Assembly: GCA_949825025.1 (NCBI GenBank)
Contig: OX463784.1
Span: forward strand, 16,434,124 to 16,498,123
Length of the DNA: 64,000 bases
From: Siphlonurus alternatus
Lineage: Eukaryota; Arthropoda; Insecta; Ephemeroptera; Siphlonuridae
Reading direction: 5' to 3'
Part shown: positions 27,204 to 39,068 of the stretch, piece by piece
How positions within the stretch are numbered: position 1 is the first letter of the stretch
How the letters are laid out: every line of letters begins with the position of its first letter
Notes under the pieces: generated by a model
Database searches by the model: none
Seen by the model: only the letters and a program-made list of their open reading frames with translations
Told to the model about the DNA's origin: nothing
Made by a program: the position numbers and the translations under genes

Positions 27204-30200
27204 TACACACATATATATAATTACATTATATGGTCTTAATTGTTATCAAATACCAAAGCAATATTTAAATAGTTCGTTTGTATAAGATGTCACAGGACTC
27301 ACAGGTATTAAACCAATGATAGTTTGTAAATGTTTGTATTTACCAATTTTGGATGAGAGGAAGTGACTAAATTACCTTGAGGTGTCGATGCAGATCTCGC
27401 ATGCCGACCCTGACTGCATCGATGTCCCTGGGAAGGTCCAGGGTCATCGCGAGCTGCCTAGCAGAGGCCCCAGTGGCTCCCTCGTGAAGCACGGCCAGAA
27501 CGGAAGTGGCGCCATACGGAGAAAACACGAAGTTTCCACGGGCGCTCGCGTGGTCCTGAAGGATGTAATAAAAAGAAGTTGTTATTATTTATGAAATTAA
27601 TTTACATGGACATACGATATTAGTAGCTTAGAATTAAATCTAATTTCACTTTCTGATAAGACTTTATTTCTTATTACAGCACCTCTGAGAATAAAAGGAT
27701 AGTATATTTCTCGTAAAATTGCAAATACCAGGTTGTGAAGCTGTTGTATCGTGGAAGGCTGTTTTGGTCGCGTCGTTATTATTAAAATTAAATAAATCCA
27801 TTTATTTTCAAAGGTCATTTCCGATAAGAAACTGATAATAATAATATAATAATAATTAATAATGTTTTTTACAGAGAATATTAAAATTAGAATCAGTTTC
27901 AACGTTTCAAGTTTCAATTCATTGTTTTAATATAAATTAAGAAACAACAAAAATGGGGTACTGACCGGTATTTGAGTTAGCAATACTAGTAAAAAGTTTA
28001 GTACTGTGAATTCTATGGAGAACGAGCCCTATTAGAGCATTCTACGACAATTTGCTGATTTTATATGAATTTTTAAAGCTTTTTTTTTGGTGATCGTACG
28101 TCATACCATTGAATCGTAAATGGGGGAATGCATCAGTTAACATTGCTAAAATGAAAATTTATTGAAGTAAAAATTTCAAACCTTCATTATGGTGATTCTA
28201 GTACCTGAAAACCTTGCAAATGAAGTTTTGGTTACATTTCAATATTAAGTATGGGGTTTGGCAATGTTAACTGATCTATTTTCCCATTTAAGATTCGATG
28301 CTATGACGTCATTTTTGAGAGGTTTTAAAAATTCATATAAAATCAGGAAATTGTCGTAGAATGCTGTAATAGGGCTTGTTCTTCATGAAATTCTCGTGCC
28401 TTTTAAAATGTTGACAAAAACTTGAAACTTTTTTTTTGGTCAGTACCCCATTCACACACTTTTAAGAATTGTTACACACACGGCGTTATATGCTATTATA
28501 ACATAAAAACAGAATAACTCATTAATTGAAATTGAAAATGATAAATATTAATATTTTTTTCTTATGAATTTTTAGTACTTCCTATTCTTCTTTGTATATA
28601 AATGACCTTGACTTCTTAATTATGAAATTTTTTGATAAAAATGAACATTAAATATAATTTTGTGACAGAGCTACAAAACATATAAAAAATGAAGTGTCAC
28701 CCGCTCATCACGGCTATTGTATCATCGAAGGACATCGAACCCTTGTGTACGTACGTTCATCATTTCTGCATGCATGACTATAAAAAAAATTTCATGGCCA
28801 TGTGATCGACTGATAAGAGATCTCAGTCAATTATTTCTGTTCATGTCTGGCTTTGCTACTGTACTCTATAAAATTATTGGTTAGTGGCATTGGAATATTT
28901 GATTTCATTGGCTCGTGGTTTGCAATAAATTATTTTTTTGCTAACTACACGTGGATAGGCAAGTTTTTTACTCAAAAACTTTATTGCAATCGATCATCGC
29001 AGCTAAAGTGGAGAAAATTTAACATCTCAGTCTCTCAGAGCAGTTCCAACAAATGAATTTTTACACAACGTCCTCTTTAAAGCAATTAATTTGTGGAAGA
29101 TTAATTAAATTTATGCTTTCTCTTTTTGACATATTAACTCAAGAGAGAATATAGCACTATTTTTATGTTCAATAATTTGTTACCAAATCTAATATGTTCA
29201 TCAGTTTTGTGGTCAATGCACTCTTTTCCGTATTCTTTGTTAGGTACTATATACACAATATAAATCGCCTGTATACAGTAATTATGCTTTACAATAAAAT
29301 CATAATATAATATAGCTATTATCTCAATTTAATAGTAGTTATATATTAATTATATATTATCATATCATTATTTCGAGTATAATAATGAATTCTTGTGCTC
29401 CTTTTCAGCTCTACGTTAAATTCAGGAAAAGTAAAAATATAAAAACAAAGTTTTAATTATTCATGTTGACATTAAAAATTTGAAGATAGGAAATATTTTC
29501 ACTTGATTGAACTGCTTTTAAAATTTAACAAAGGATGTCAAATTATTTCTAAATATTTGCAAATATTCTGCATGATCTTATTAACCTCATCCTTTAATAA
29601 AGACTAAAAAATTTGTTTTTACAGACGCTGAATTCTAATAAATTCAGTTTGTGAAATTTTATATTGAATTATAAATTATGTCGTGATGTAATAAAGAACA
29701 CATCAGAATCAACACCGGTTCATTCCCGATAAAAGCTATAATATAATATATAAATACATTATTCCTAATCACAATACCTGAAAGGTATTAGATTATATTG
29801 AAATATCGTTTATTTGGTTTTGATTCTAACGGCATCATTATTTTTATAAAAAAGCCTTGTACTTCTAGCTAATTTTCGGTCCTGATGTATTTACATATTA
29901 ACCATTCATGTATATTATCTTCCTTCCATAAGATATCATAGAATATACTTACAAACAATATTCTGGTCCCCAGATGATTTGTAATATCAGCCATAACATC
30001 AATTGGTTTTATTGTTGTCTTCAAAGGGGTTGGTGTTGTTGTTATTTGGGGTTGATAAGGAGGTGGGGGCTGATAGGGTGGTCTCCCTTGATTAGGACCA
30101 CCAGGGGGTTGATATGGTGAAGGTGGTCTTCCTTGATTTAAGGGTGGATATGGATGTATCTGATTTTGTTGAGATTGAAAAGGTGGATTTTGGGGTTGTT

Positions 30201-32364
30201 GATAAGGGGGTTGAAAAGGTTGAGATTGCCAGGGTGGTTTTTCTTGAAATTGAGGTGGTTGCCATGGTTGTGGAGGACCATATGCCCCAGGAGGGAGTGG
30301 AGAAGGTCTAATATCAGGACCATATCCTGGTCTTGGTCTAGATTCAGGTCCATATGAACCGGAAGGGTGTGGAAGAGGTCTGATATCAGGACCATATCCT
30401 GGTCTAGGTTCAGGTCCATATGCTCCTTCAGGGGGACGTAATGGAGGTCCATGAGGGATGAATGATCCGGGGACGTTGTAGCTCGTACATCGCGTCAAAG
30501 ATAGCAAGAGCAGCACTGTAGGGAGGAAATTAAAGAGTTAATGAATTTTTTATATATAAATACGCACTCTAAAAATTACGAACACACAAAATTTCAACAG
30601 CTATAGTAGGGCATATATAGCGCAATATGATAAAAACGTCAGGTTCACGTGCTTAATTGCAAGTAAAATAGGCTAGTTGTCTTATATTGAGAATTTAGTG
30701 TGAAAAAAGTATATTTTATAATGAAATATTTGGTATTTAAATATAATTTTATTATTCTGTTTTTATTGTTGACATTTTCAATATTTAGTAAAAAATTGTT
30801 AAAATTTCTAATTAATTTTGAAAGCGGTCGATGTTTTTTTTTTTGTGTCACATGAAATATTATATACGTTTCATAAACACTCGACTTACAAAACAATTAT
30901 GACTTGCGTTAATTTCACAGAAGAGATTATAGTAATATACTTTCATTAGGAAAGGAAAAGAAGGTTAAAAAAAATAATGACTGATGAGTATAATTATTTA
31001 TATAAGAGTTCCTACTAATGATATAGTGAGTACATTAATTATATAGACGATGACAGCCTGACTTACTTCTCATTGTCACTGATCTGATAATATATTTTGC
31101 CATTCAGACAATATTTTCTGTCCTTTGACTGTCAAATGTTACAACATCAACGTGGTAGTTTTCCAACTTACGTCAGAGAATCATGCTGTTCTATTGTAAT
31201 ATAAATTTATGAAATTAAGTTTAAATTGCAAGTTAATGTGCATGACATATTGTGCAAATTTATGCATAAATTTCCGATTATTTTTTTAATATAATCCTTT
31301 TACTAGAAAAAAACAGATAGATAATAAATAATAGATAAAAAGAATTAACGTGAAAAAAGCAAAATAAATCAATTCCTTATAAGTTATAAGCTTTAATTAC
31401 CATGGCAGAGGAACAGGGCAGAAGGCGGAAGGGGCCGAAACGACACACAAAAAGCGTGAAAAACGTGTGAAGGAATATAAATGTTTAGTCAGCCAAGCAA
31501 AGCATTTCCGGAATAAAAGTTAATGAGGAAATTTACTTAGATTTTTAATTCAGTTTTGAATTTCAACTTATCTTGTATGAATTTGGTTGTCCAATTCGTA
31601 AAATTCCAGGAAATATGTTATTAAATGAAAATGACCATCAAAATAATAGTCATGTTTTTTATTGCTTGACATTATTTTGAATGCATTTTATATTTTATGC
31701 CTGCATTGCAATAATAATATATGCTTAAATAAATAAACAGCACTATAAAAAAAATGAGTGTCATTAAATATAAAAAATATGTAATTTATATTAAAACTAT
31801 CGTTAACTACATGCATAGCTTCACACAGTTTACACTTAAGTATATATACTTAGGAGCTTAGGAGTGCATGAATAAATTTAACATTTAAATTATAATAAAA
31901 TATATTCTCAGCGTAATAAAAAAATGAATAGAATTAAATACATATTTAAAAATTTATGGAGATATTACGATTAAGATGCTTACATATATTATATATGCAT
32001 AAAGGTTAAGGCCAAGTTATAAAAAATGTAACAAAGTGTGTCTGTATACAACAGTGAGACAATGGAGATTTAAATGCCTGCAAGAGCTAATCTAAAAATA
32101 TTTGAACTTGAAATATTCTATAAGCATATTTAAATATTATAATTATTGTAAGTAATACTAAAAACCCCAATCAATAAAATAAATTTTATATTTTTATTTA
32201 CTTCAATTGAATAATGATTTCTAAATTAAAAAAAAGAGGTTTTTATGTCTTTTAAATTGCACCAAATCAATATACATTTTTTTCATCACGTCTCGATTAA
32301 CTTATTAGTATGACTAATTAATTAACCAATTTAATGACTTACCAAATATACAATATATATCCAT
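18407..32364 (-). CDS. Large atypical serpin with Pro-rich and acidic insertions, nine exons
   Basis: Serpin fold; normally a suicide inhibitor of serine proteases, here secreted. Coding exons (5' to 3' on the minus strand) are 32364-32343, 30515-29953, 27555-27376, 26038-25795, 24449-23952, 22348-22125, 21572-21381, 20769-20637 and 18543-18407. All phases agree, giving about 730 residues against the usual 370-420. Residues 1-19 form a signal peptide (MDIYCIFVLLLLSLTRCTS). About 20-175 is a Pro/Gln/Tyr-rich extension with YGPEPRPGYGPDIRP-like repeats. Core motifs follow: NFVFSPYGATSVLAVLHEGA (about 203-222), then at about 505-690 LPAFSAEG, LGVWDIF and, near the C-terminus, RPFLYFVVD. Between FYGYHVD and FRLLNG the usual helix F / strand 3A region is replaced by Thr-rich and Glu/Met/Pro-rich sequence (about 295-500). 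The hinge lacks the EEGTEAAAAT signature. Spacing to PF puts P1-P1' at Arg691-Ser692. Inhibitory activity is doubtful. An AATAAA (minus strand) lies at about 18,082-18,087. The family call is firm; a missed phase 1-1 exon cannot be excluded. Confidence 0.9.
21034..21159. repeat. Near-perfect foldback, GAACCATCTGTACAGG family, copy 3
   Basis: Arms of about 55 bp (GTCTGTTCGTAAATACACAA onwards) are mirrored with only two or three differences around a loop of about 15 bp. It shares its subterminal blocks with the copies at 3,300 and 5,688. It lies in the serpin intron between 21,380 and 20,770. Confidence 0.75.
23580..23934. repeat. Foldback element split by a nested insertion
   Basis: The outer ends GGTACACTCATTACCTTG (left) and CAAGGCAACAAGTGTACC (right) are inverted copies of each other and continue inward with AAAAATTTCC and GGAAATTTT. 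The two halves are separated by the TIR element at 23,668-23,892. A related half-copy lies at 12,786-12,856. It is in a serpin intron. Confidence 0.6.
23668..23892. repeat. Nested TIR element with TTAA/TAA flanks
   Basis: The ends are AGGCGGATTCA and TGAATCCGCCT, flanked on both sides by TAA; TTAA is readable on both sides if the terminal A/T is assigned to the flank. The interior is GC-richer (GCGACGCGATTTTGTC, GCCAAATATGGCCGCC) and noncoding. A TTAA target would suggest piggyBac and a TAA target PIF/Harbinger; the sequence does not decide. Confidence 0.65.
27141..27196. repeat. (TA)n microsatellite
   Basis: An uninterrupted TA array of about 28 units in a serpin intron, preceded by A-rich and T-rich runs at 26,960-27,004. 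Confidence 0.9.
27954..28450. repeat. CRE-bearing foldback MITE, family B
   Basis: Perfect 13-bp terminal inverted repeats (TGGGGTACTGACC and GGTCAGTACCCCA) bound an element of about 497 bp. Long imperfect arms include GAGCCCTATTAGAGCATTCT, mirrored as GAATGCTGTAATAGGGCTTG. A TGACGTCA lies at 28304-28311, with a degenerate counterpart in the left arm. There is no coding capacity. It is in a serpin intron. Confidence 0.8.
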
Positions 32365-32453
32365 TGTTGCTATGTGTCACCACGACATTTTCACACGGTC
32401 CAGCAGCAGCAGAGCGGGTTTCTGGTTCTCCACTCCGGACTCGCGACTGGACG

Positions 32454-32463
32454 ACTGAACTGA
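32454..32463 (-). promoter_or_regulatory. Tandem TCAGT initiators of the serpin
   Basis: On the minus strand the sequence reads TTTCAGTTCAGTC, two overlapping arthropod initiator (TCAGT) matches. Downstream is a GC-richer leader of about 90 nt ending at the ATG at 32,364. No TATA box lies about 30 bp upstream. The leader holds a three-codon upstream reading frame (ATG TCG TGG TGA) just before the main start. Confidence 0.5.
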
Positions 32464-32942
32464 AATCACGTAATGAAGCTCCACCACGCGTCGCTGACTT
32501 GCCATGGAGAATAGACAAGCAGGTAGAACGATGGTGGTGGAGAACAGGTGTGAGTATTTGTCGCATTAACAATTGTAAAAAACAATGTAAAAATATAATA
32601 AATTAGAGGAATTTAACCCTCTCTCCCGCCCCCCCCCCCCCCCATCCCTGGGTTCACACTTGATAGAAATTATTAAAATTATTTTGTAGATTAAATTTAT
32701 TTTTTATATTATTTATACAATTTATAACATGTTAAATATAAATTAAATATAAAGGTAATATTATAAATTATAATTTTATTGCTGAATTTTTTCTTCTCTT
32801 TTTGTTTCATTTTTTACCAGTACATTTCTTAATATAGAATAAGTTTTGTAATTCCAAAATTTCAAATAGCAAAAATAGCAGACTCCTGTAATTTTCATAA
32901 AATAATTATTAATATAAAAATTTCTTGGATAAACATTTTTCG

Positions 32943-33025
<83 letters not shown>

Positions 33026-33027
33026 AA
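32943..33027. repeat. (AAAT)n microsatellite
   Basis: About 21 tandem AAAT units without interruption. Confidence 0.95.
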
Positions 33028-33139
33028 TTAAGCTCAAATGCTATGGTAATTATTTTGTCGAATTCTTACACAAATTAAGCAATTGAAACTTTTTGCACTA
33101 CTCGTTGTAAATTGTATTGTCAATGCCTCTATAGCTTAC

Positions 33140-33266
33140 CTGTATTTCCATGCCGTTTTGCACGATTCCTAGCGCCGCCGGAACTTAGAATCAAGGACGT
33201 CAGTAGAGCGAACAACTTTATATTGTTGCCTGAGGGATCTTCAACAATGCCAACAATTACGTACAT
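33140..33266 (-). other. Possible exon, unidentified minus-strand gene or alternative serpin start
   Basis: From an ATG at 33,266 an open frame of 42 codons runs to a consensus donor (ACAG, then GTAAGC) at 33,140 in phase 1. It encodes a hydrophobic stretch (KLFALLTSLILSSGGA) followed by RNRAKR, a furin-like dibasic site. A TATAAA lies inside it at about 33,220. Its phase is compatible with serpin exon 2, so it could be an alternative first exon, or the start of an unrelated secreted peptide. I do not recognise the protein. Confidence 0.25.
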
Positions 33267-34118
33267 TTTATCCTTTGATCGTAATTCACTTGACGCTTTT
33301 CTCATCCTTATGTTTGAAAAAGAAGAGCAATGAATTAAAAAAAAAAAAAAAAATTATCAAGGCTAAATTTTAAAGAAACGAAAAAAATTATGAGAATTCT
33401 CAAAATTATATAATTATAATGCTTCCGTGTCCTGATTTTTTCTTCCGATAAACAGCATGGGAGAAGAATATTTGAGAAGCTTTTTAAAGACCTTGCACAC
33501 ATATCATATATATAGTTCAAACCTTTTATTATTGTTGAAATTGCGCTCTTTCATTATTTTTCTATTTTAGGATTTTTAGGTCAGGCTCTCGTGATCACAA
33601 CGTTATATTATTTTTATACAGAGGCGCATAAAAATATCTCAAATAATTCTTGTTGTTTTTTAAAGTAAATAAAATTGCAATTATATATATTTGTAGGGAT
33701 TATAGTGATTATACTATTAGTTAATAATATAGGTATGTTACGTACCTGCATTACTTTTTTTATCTAAAAACAGTTACAAATTTATCATGCAGTCGAAAAG
33801 TATACTTACTTATCAATCTTATAATCTCTATTAATTAAGGTACAGCTTAATTTAAAGAGAACTGCCCCACCTTTTTGACACATAACAAAATATATAGTAG
33901 AATATTTTTTTCTACTATAAAAAACTATATAGTATATATATAAAAACTATATACTATATATAGTATCTACTATAGTTTTTCTGATGTGTGGTGAATGTTC
34001 GCTCTATGTGTATAGGCTCCTTAGCCTTTTATATTCACCAATTTGGGTTATTATGTTGTTGCTATTATTTATTTTTTTTCCCTATTCCCTACAATGTAAT
34101 TTATCCCAAATAAACAAA

Positions 34119-34141
34119 TATTATTATTATTATTATTATTT
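34119..34141. repeat. (ATT)n preceded by a LINE-tail-like segment
   Basis: AAATAAACAAAT is followed by about seven ATT units. A GC-neutral segment at about 33,980-34,118 precedes it. Short-motif tails of this type are common at the 3' ends of arthropod non-LTR retrotransposons. No reverse-transcriptase coding sequence is visible here. Confidence 0.35.
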
Positions 34142-34790
34142 TCAAAGTCTCTGTATTAAAAACGCAGGATTTTTCCATCGCATATAAATAAATTGAATTG
34201 TAAAACAATAGCTTTTGTGATTCACACGTTTTAATAAACATATTAAGTTTAAAACTATTTTTATGCAACAGTTGTTTCATTTTAAGGAAAACAACGAAAA
34301 ATATATAGTGAACATTTAACTAATTTTGAACTATATAATAAAATTATGGAATGAGGTTTTTTCTCTAAAGACATAAATACATATTATTAAAAAAAAGAAA
34401 CAAATAATGTTTAAATCCTATACTAATTGGGAAGGTCACGAATATATTTAACATTAATTATTTTTCCTATCCGCTCAATGACAATGTTCGATGAATTTGA
34501 CCATCACACATTGCATGATGACTATACGAATGCCAGTCAATGGATAAACCGGATGCCCAAACCTAATTTAATAAATTAATTATTGAATTAACATGAGCTT
34601 TAATACGAACATTTATTATACACTCAATTGTAAGCTTAACTAGACCGAACTATTTATTTTTGTTTATAGTTTGTTGTTCACATCAATTTTATGTAACGAG
34701 TGATCTCATACAGTTACTGCCAGAAGGAATTTATAGAAATGAAATAATTTTTAAGAATTCGTTTTAACATTCTAAAAACAAATTATAATG

Positions 34791-34840
34791 TGAGAAAATT
34801 CAAGAGGGTGGTTTTTTCACAACTCCGTATCTGTCCATAT
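34791..34840. repeat. Diverged copy of the repeat at 4,034-4,188
   Basis: GAGAAAATTCAAGAGGGTGG, TTTTTTCACAAC and CTGTCCAT parallel the inner and right part of the element at 4,034-4,188. Confidence 0.4.
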
Positions 34841-35989
34841 ATTAAGGTATAGTCTAATAATATACGGTATACATAATTTAATTTGAAAATCATCAGGTAT
34901 ATTTATTATGTTGAATAAATATTAACCTTATTTTTTATTTTATTTTTTTTTTTTTATAAAACTTACAATGACGAATACAGATCAACTTTAAAATTGACAA
35001 GTCTTGTTTAAATCAAATTAAGAGTTTTTATATAAGATCTCGAGTGATTGCTTATTTCAGCCTTAAACATTTTGTAATCTAATTTAATTTTTGATTTAAC
35101 AATTTTGTTTTCACGTCACACAATGAAAATATAAAAGTGCATCGGTGCATGGTCTCATATTTTCGAGGTTATGCTACTTATTGCAATTTAACCTACATGA
35201 CGGATGCAGTAATAACAAATTATCATAATATATATTTTGTCAAGAGCATATTTGTAACCTTCCTTGTAGTCAATTTAGTGTTAAATCAAAATCAGTCAAG
35301 CTGTGAGGAGAATTTTTCCAGTTATGCATTTTATATATGACAATTAATGTCAAAACAATTTTATCAGGTTTTAATATTATATGCATTTACATTCACTGAA
35401 ATTTTACGTTCTTAAAATAGATTCACTGTGATTAAATTCTAATATTTATTTCCTGATAACGCATAAAAGAACTTTGAGCTAGACTTGTATAATATTTATT
35501 AATGTATAAAAAATAATATAATATGTTATGTTTTATTTATTTTATTTTTATTTTAAAGAAATGAAAATATTAACGAAAAAACGTGGTATAGTTTATTAAT
35601 TTAAGCATTAAATAGAAAGAAAAAGTGAGATAGCATGGTGCATAATTATTATATACTTGACAAAAAATTAACTGTAATATTATATTTATAACTTAAAGCA
35701 AATTCTCACTATAATTTAATAGGTGCTTGATTTTTTAATCGTATACTATTTTTTTTTCACATAATAACCTGCATGAAAAAATATAATAATTATTATACTC
35801 TGTCCGCGAATAGAGACCATGATGCAAGAGCATCAGCACTAGATACAAAAATATAATATTTAGTACCATATATATTTTCCTAAAACATATAAAAAGAATT
35901 TGACAGAGAGCAGCTACGAAAGAATTCACATCAGGATCTATTCTCCCCCCTTTTTGCAGTATGATTAAATTTTGAATATCATGAATCTG

Positions 35990-36200
35990 ACTTGGAAACT
36001 CTGATATAATTTGCTACAGTGCTCCCGCGACTCCGAGGAAGGCCGAGGGGTGAACGGCCGGTACTTGACCCTGACAGTGACCGCGCAATCTTGACCTCCG
36101 TGGTCAGTCGGCAGGTGGGATCAGATATGACGAAGAGGAAGACGCCAATTAGAAACTTCGCGAAGTGATAGTGGACGCTGCGGACGCTGATGATGAGAGA
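35990..36200. other. GC-rich island of unknown nature
   Basis: About 210 bp of clearly GC-richer sequence in a very AT-rich setting. On the minus strand it is open throughout and encodes a hydrophobic segment (FAKFLIGVFLFVI) and then SDPTCRLTTEVKIARSLSG; an acceptor-like TCTCTCATCATCAG precedes it, but there is no ATG in frame and no good donor. On the plus strand GGTCAGTC (initiator-like) precedes a 13-codon frame. It may be a first exon, a noncoding RNA exon or a repeat remnant. Confidence 0.3.
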
Positions 36201-37637
36201 TATAAAATTAAAACTGTGCCTCACGTGCTTGCTTTTTGTTTTGATTATTCTGCATGTTGTTATAATATATTATATATTGTTATTAAGAATTAATTATTTC
36301 TTAATTATTTTAGTTTTCTCCTTTAATTGACTTTAATATATTTTATAGAAGTAATTAATTAATATTATTCATGGTTTATGTAGTATACTAGTATATTATT
36401 ATAATATAATTATACATTCAATATGGAATTATTGTATGTTATTCATTATACTGGGGTGCAATGTATTTCTATTTATTATATATTATGACCTCGAGTTGAG
36501 AAAATATTGTATATAATAATATATGGTAAGAATAAAAACTTTATAATATTTCATAGTTATTCATCTATGCTTCAATATATAATCAGGATTAATTATTTAA
36601 ATATATGTTTACACCTATATATATGCAGTATTATATACACGATTGGTGTTTTTATTTTCTAAGATATATATATTCTAGTTCATCAGTTATTTTTGCAACG
36701 CCATGCATATGGTGTAAATGAGATTTTAATATAATTAAATTAACACAAAACAACAATTCAAATTTTTGAACATAAGTCGATCGGTGTACATTTATTTTCT
36801 GATCATTATTTCTAATTATATATTAATAATAAATTATATAAATTTAATTATAAAATCATTTGGGCATTTATACATACATGCAACAATAATAAATAAACAG
36901 AAATATATATACGTATAACTACTTTTTGAAGCAGGTGACACACGGGTATACTTTTATTTTATGACCTTCTTCTTTTTAATTACACCACTGAGTCACACAG
37001 CAAACAGGAATCGACATTGAGCAATTCTAAGTATGACTCGTACGTAATTTATATGCAGCACAAATTATTTTATTACCTTGTTTTTTTTTCTCCCTTTAGA
37101 AATTTGCAAATTATTCCAAAGCAAAAGCCGCAAAACAGGTTACTTTAATTATTACTATATAATTGATCGTGTACTATTAACATTGTATTTATTTATTTTT
37201 TAAAATTTATATACGCAGAGACCAGAGGGTCGTTTGCCTCAGAGAAAAAGACCCACTTTTCTCTGCTGTGCTTATACACTTTCTATGATATTGCGTGTTA
37301 AATAAGTTGCATACTTTCCAGGGGTTATTATATTATACGCGAGTACGTCGCGCGCGTACTATATCGTGTTCTAAATTTTTGTTTAAAAACACACACGATC
37401 GAAGTCATTTTATTTTTGCAAGTGCATGATTATAAAATTAAAATGATTATGTTTTTCCTGCAGATTTAGCTCTCAACATAAACAGATTCTCGCATATGAA
37501 TAGAATTTTCTGGTCCAAATGCATTAAAATAAAGTAGGTCAAAATAAAGTTATAGACATCCTGTACAGATGAAAGGAAAAAAAAAAAAAAAAAAAAAATC
37601 GCATTGATTGCTACAGTTTTAAATTTAGCTTCGTTAG

Positions 37638-37983
37638 TTAAAGGCATACAGGCCTCAAAATACAAATTAGACAGTCACCAAGTGGGTTTAGAGTATATAA
37701 TCAACATTCGCATCATTTTTTTCCACGCGTGAAGCATCCGTGCGAAGTCGCAGTTCAAAGTAAGAAATTTAGTCCTTGATGACGTCACGAAGTCCTTGAT
37801 GACGTCACAACTCAATGCTAATCGGTGCCAGCTGTGTGTTGTGATGTCATCAAGGACTTTCTTTACAGCGCGACTTCGCACAGACGCACCGCGTGCAGGT
37901 AAAAATAATACGAATGTTGATTATAAACTTGAGCAACACTTAATGTCTGTCTAATTTGTAATTTGAGGCCTGTATACCTTTAA
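37638..37983. repeat. CRE-bearing TIR element flanked by TTAA, family C
   Basis: The terminal repeats AGGCATACAGGCCTCAAA and TTTGAGGCCTGTATACCT differ at one position and are flanked by TTAA on both sides (37638-37641 and 37980-37983), as for piggyBac insertions. The inner arms include GAAGTCGC (left) and GCGACTTCGC (right). TGACGTCA occurs at 37780-37787 and 37800-37807 in a local duplication of AGTCCTTGATGACGTCAC. Confidence 0.8.
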
Positions 37984-38295
37984 ATCGATTTTTATATGTA
38001 CAGTTAAGGTGCTGCTACATGCACAAATTATAATGTAATGTAGTCATATATAAATAATACGTTTTAATTTAATAAGAAGCATAATATAATATATTATTTA
38101 AAGTATTGAGTGTGTTTTATGCCATACATGGTAATGTTTAATTATAACAAATGTAAAGTTATTTCATTTTCATTTATTTTTAAATTAATATTTAATCAAT
38201 TTTAAGGATATTTTATTATTTTAATGCACAAAATTAGGGCGAGTGATGGATAGTATGTGAGAAATTTTGCATGCTCATGCATGATGGACAGAGTG

Positions 38296-38306
38296 GGTTC
38301 CAATCC
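38296..38306 (+). repeat. tRNA-like B-box remnant
   Basis: GGTTCCAATCC is one step from the polymerase III B-box consensus and sits in a GC-richer patch (38,230-38,340). No tRNA fold or clear A box was found. It is likely a SINE remnant. Confidence 0.25.
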
Positions 38307-39068
38307 TTCTCGTCTCTGCCCCATAGAAATTCAATCTTTCATGTGTGATGAAATAAATAAGAGCTTTTAAAAAATAATATTTAATTATTTTATTCAAATA
38401 GAGGTTTTTAAGTTATTTATAAATTACAATACACAATAATTTATAAATATAAGATTTTTATTTAAATAGCAAATATTTACAATAAAAATTAACATTTTTT
38501 TGTTTATCTTCATAAGAGAATCTTAATATGCAACATCAAAACTCTACATTTTGCACATAATTTTTGCAAGAATTTCAATTAAATTACTGTATTAATTAAA
38601 AAAAAATAAATACAGTATTCTTTTAATAATTGGCTTGAATAATAAAAATCAGTACCATAATTTTAACTAAATTTTACTGTTCAAGAAATTATGAAATTTA
38701 ATAATTATGATAATCAATATTAACATATTTTATTGCTAATTAGTAAACGAATTATCTAAATTATATGAGACTGTTAGATTCAAAACTAGATAAATCACAT
38801 AATAAAGACTGTCAGGTGTTACAATAAGGAATACAGTACAGCTACTCTGTTATAAGAATTATAAATATCATATTTTGAAGTTAACACTTTTTTGTATACT
38901 ATTTAACATTCACTTAAAATTTCTTTTCTTCCTTAAATTAAAGTTTGTAAAAAATTTTCACTTTTTATAAACTGAGAAAAACGAAAGTGGCAACACAATG
39001 AATGTCCATATTATATTAGACACATGGCAGCATATTATACATAGGATGGTCCAAAGATGTAGAGACAT

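Larger units (their letters stand above)
32470..39000. other. AT-rich interval with isolated exon-like islands
   Basis: No gene could be assembled. The interval contains an (AAAT)n array, an exon-like segment at 33,140-33,266, an AT-rich palindromic stretch at about 33,890-33,980, a LINE-tail-like (ATT)n, a GC-rich island at about 35,990-36,200, the CRE-bearing element at 37,638, and a tRNA-like B-box at 38,296. The rest is AT-rich sequence in which I see nothing. Confidence 0.5.

Noticed and set aside
31067..31073. ATG AGA A, then GTAAGT, as the main serpin start
   Set aside because: Phase fits, but the 32,364 exon has a longer coherent signal peptide, a GC-richer leader and TCAGT initiators. 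Kept only as a possible alternative start.
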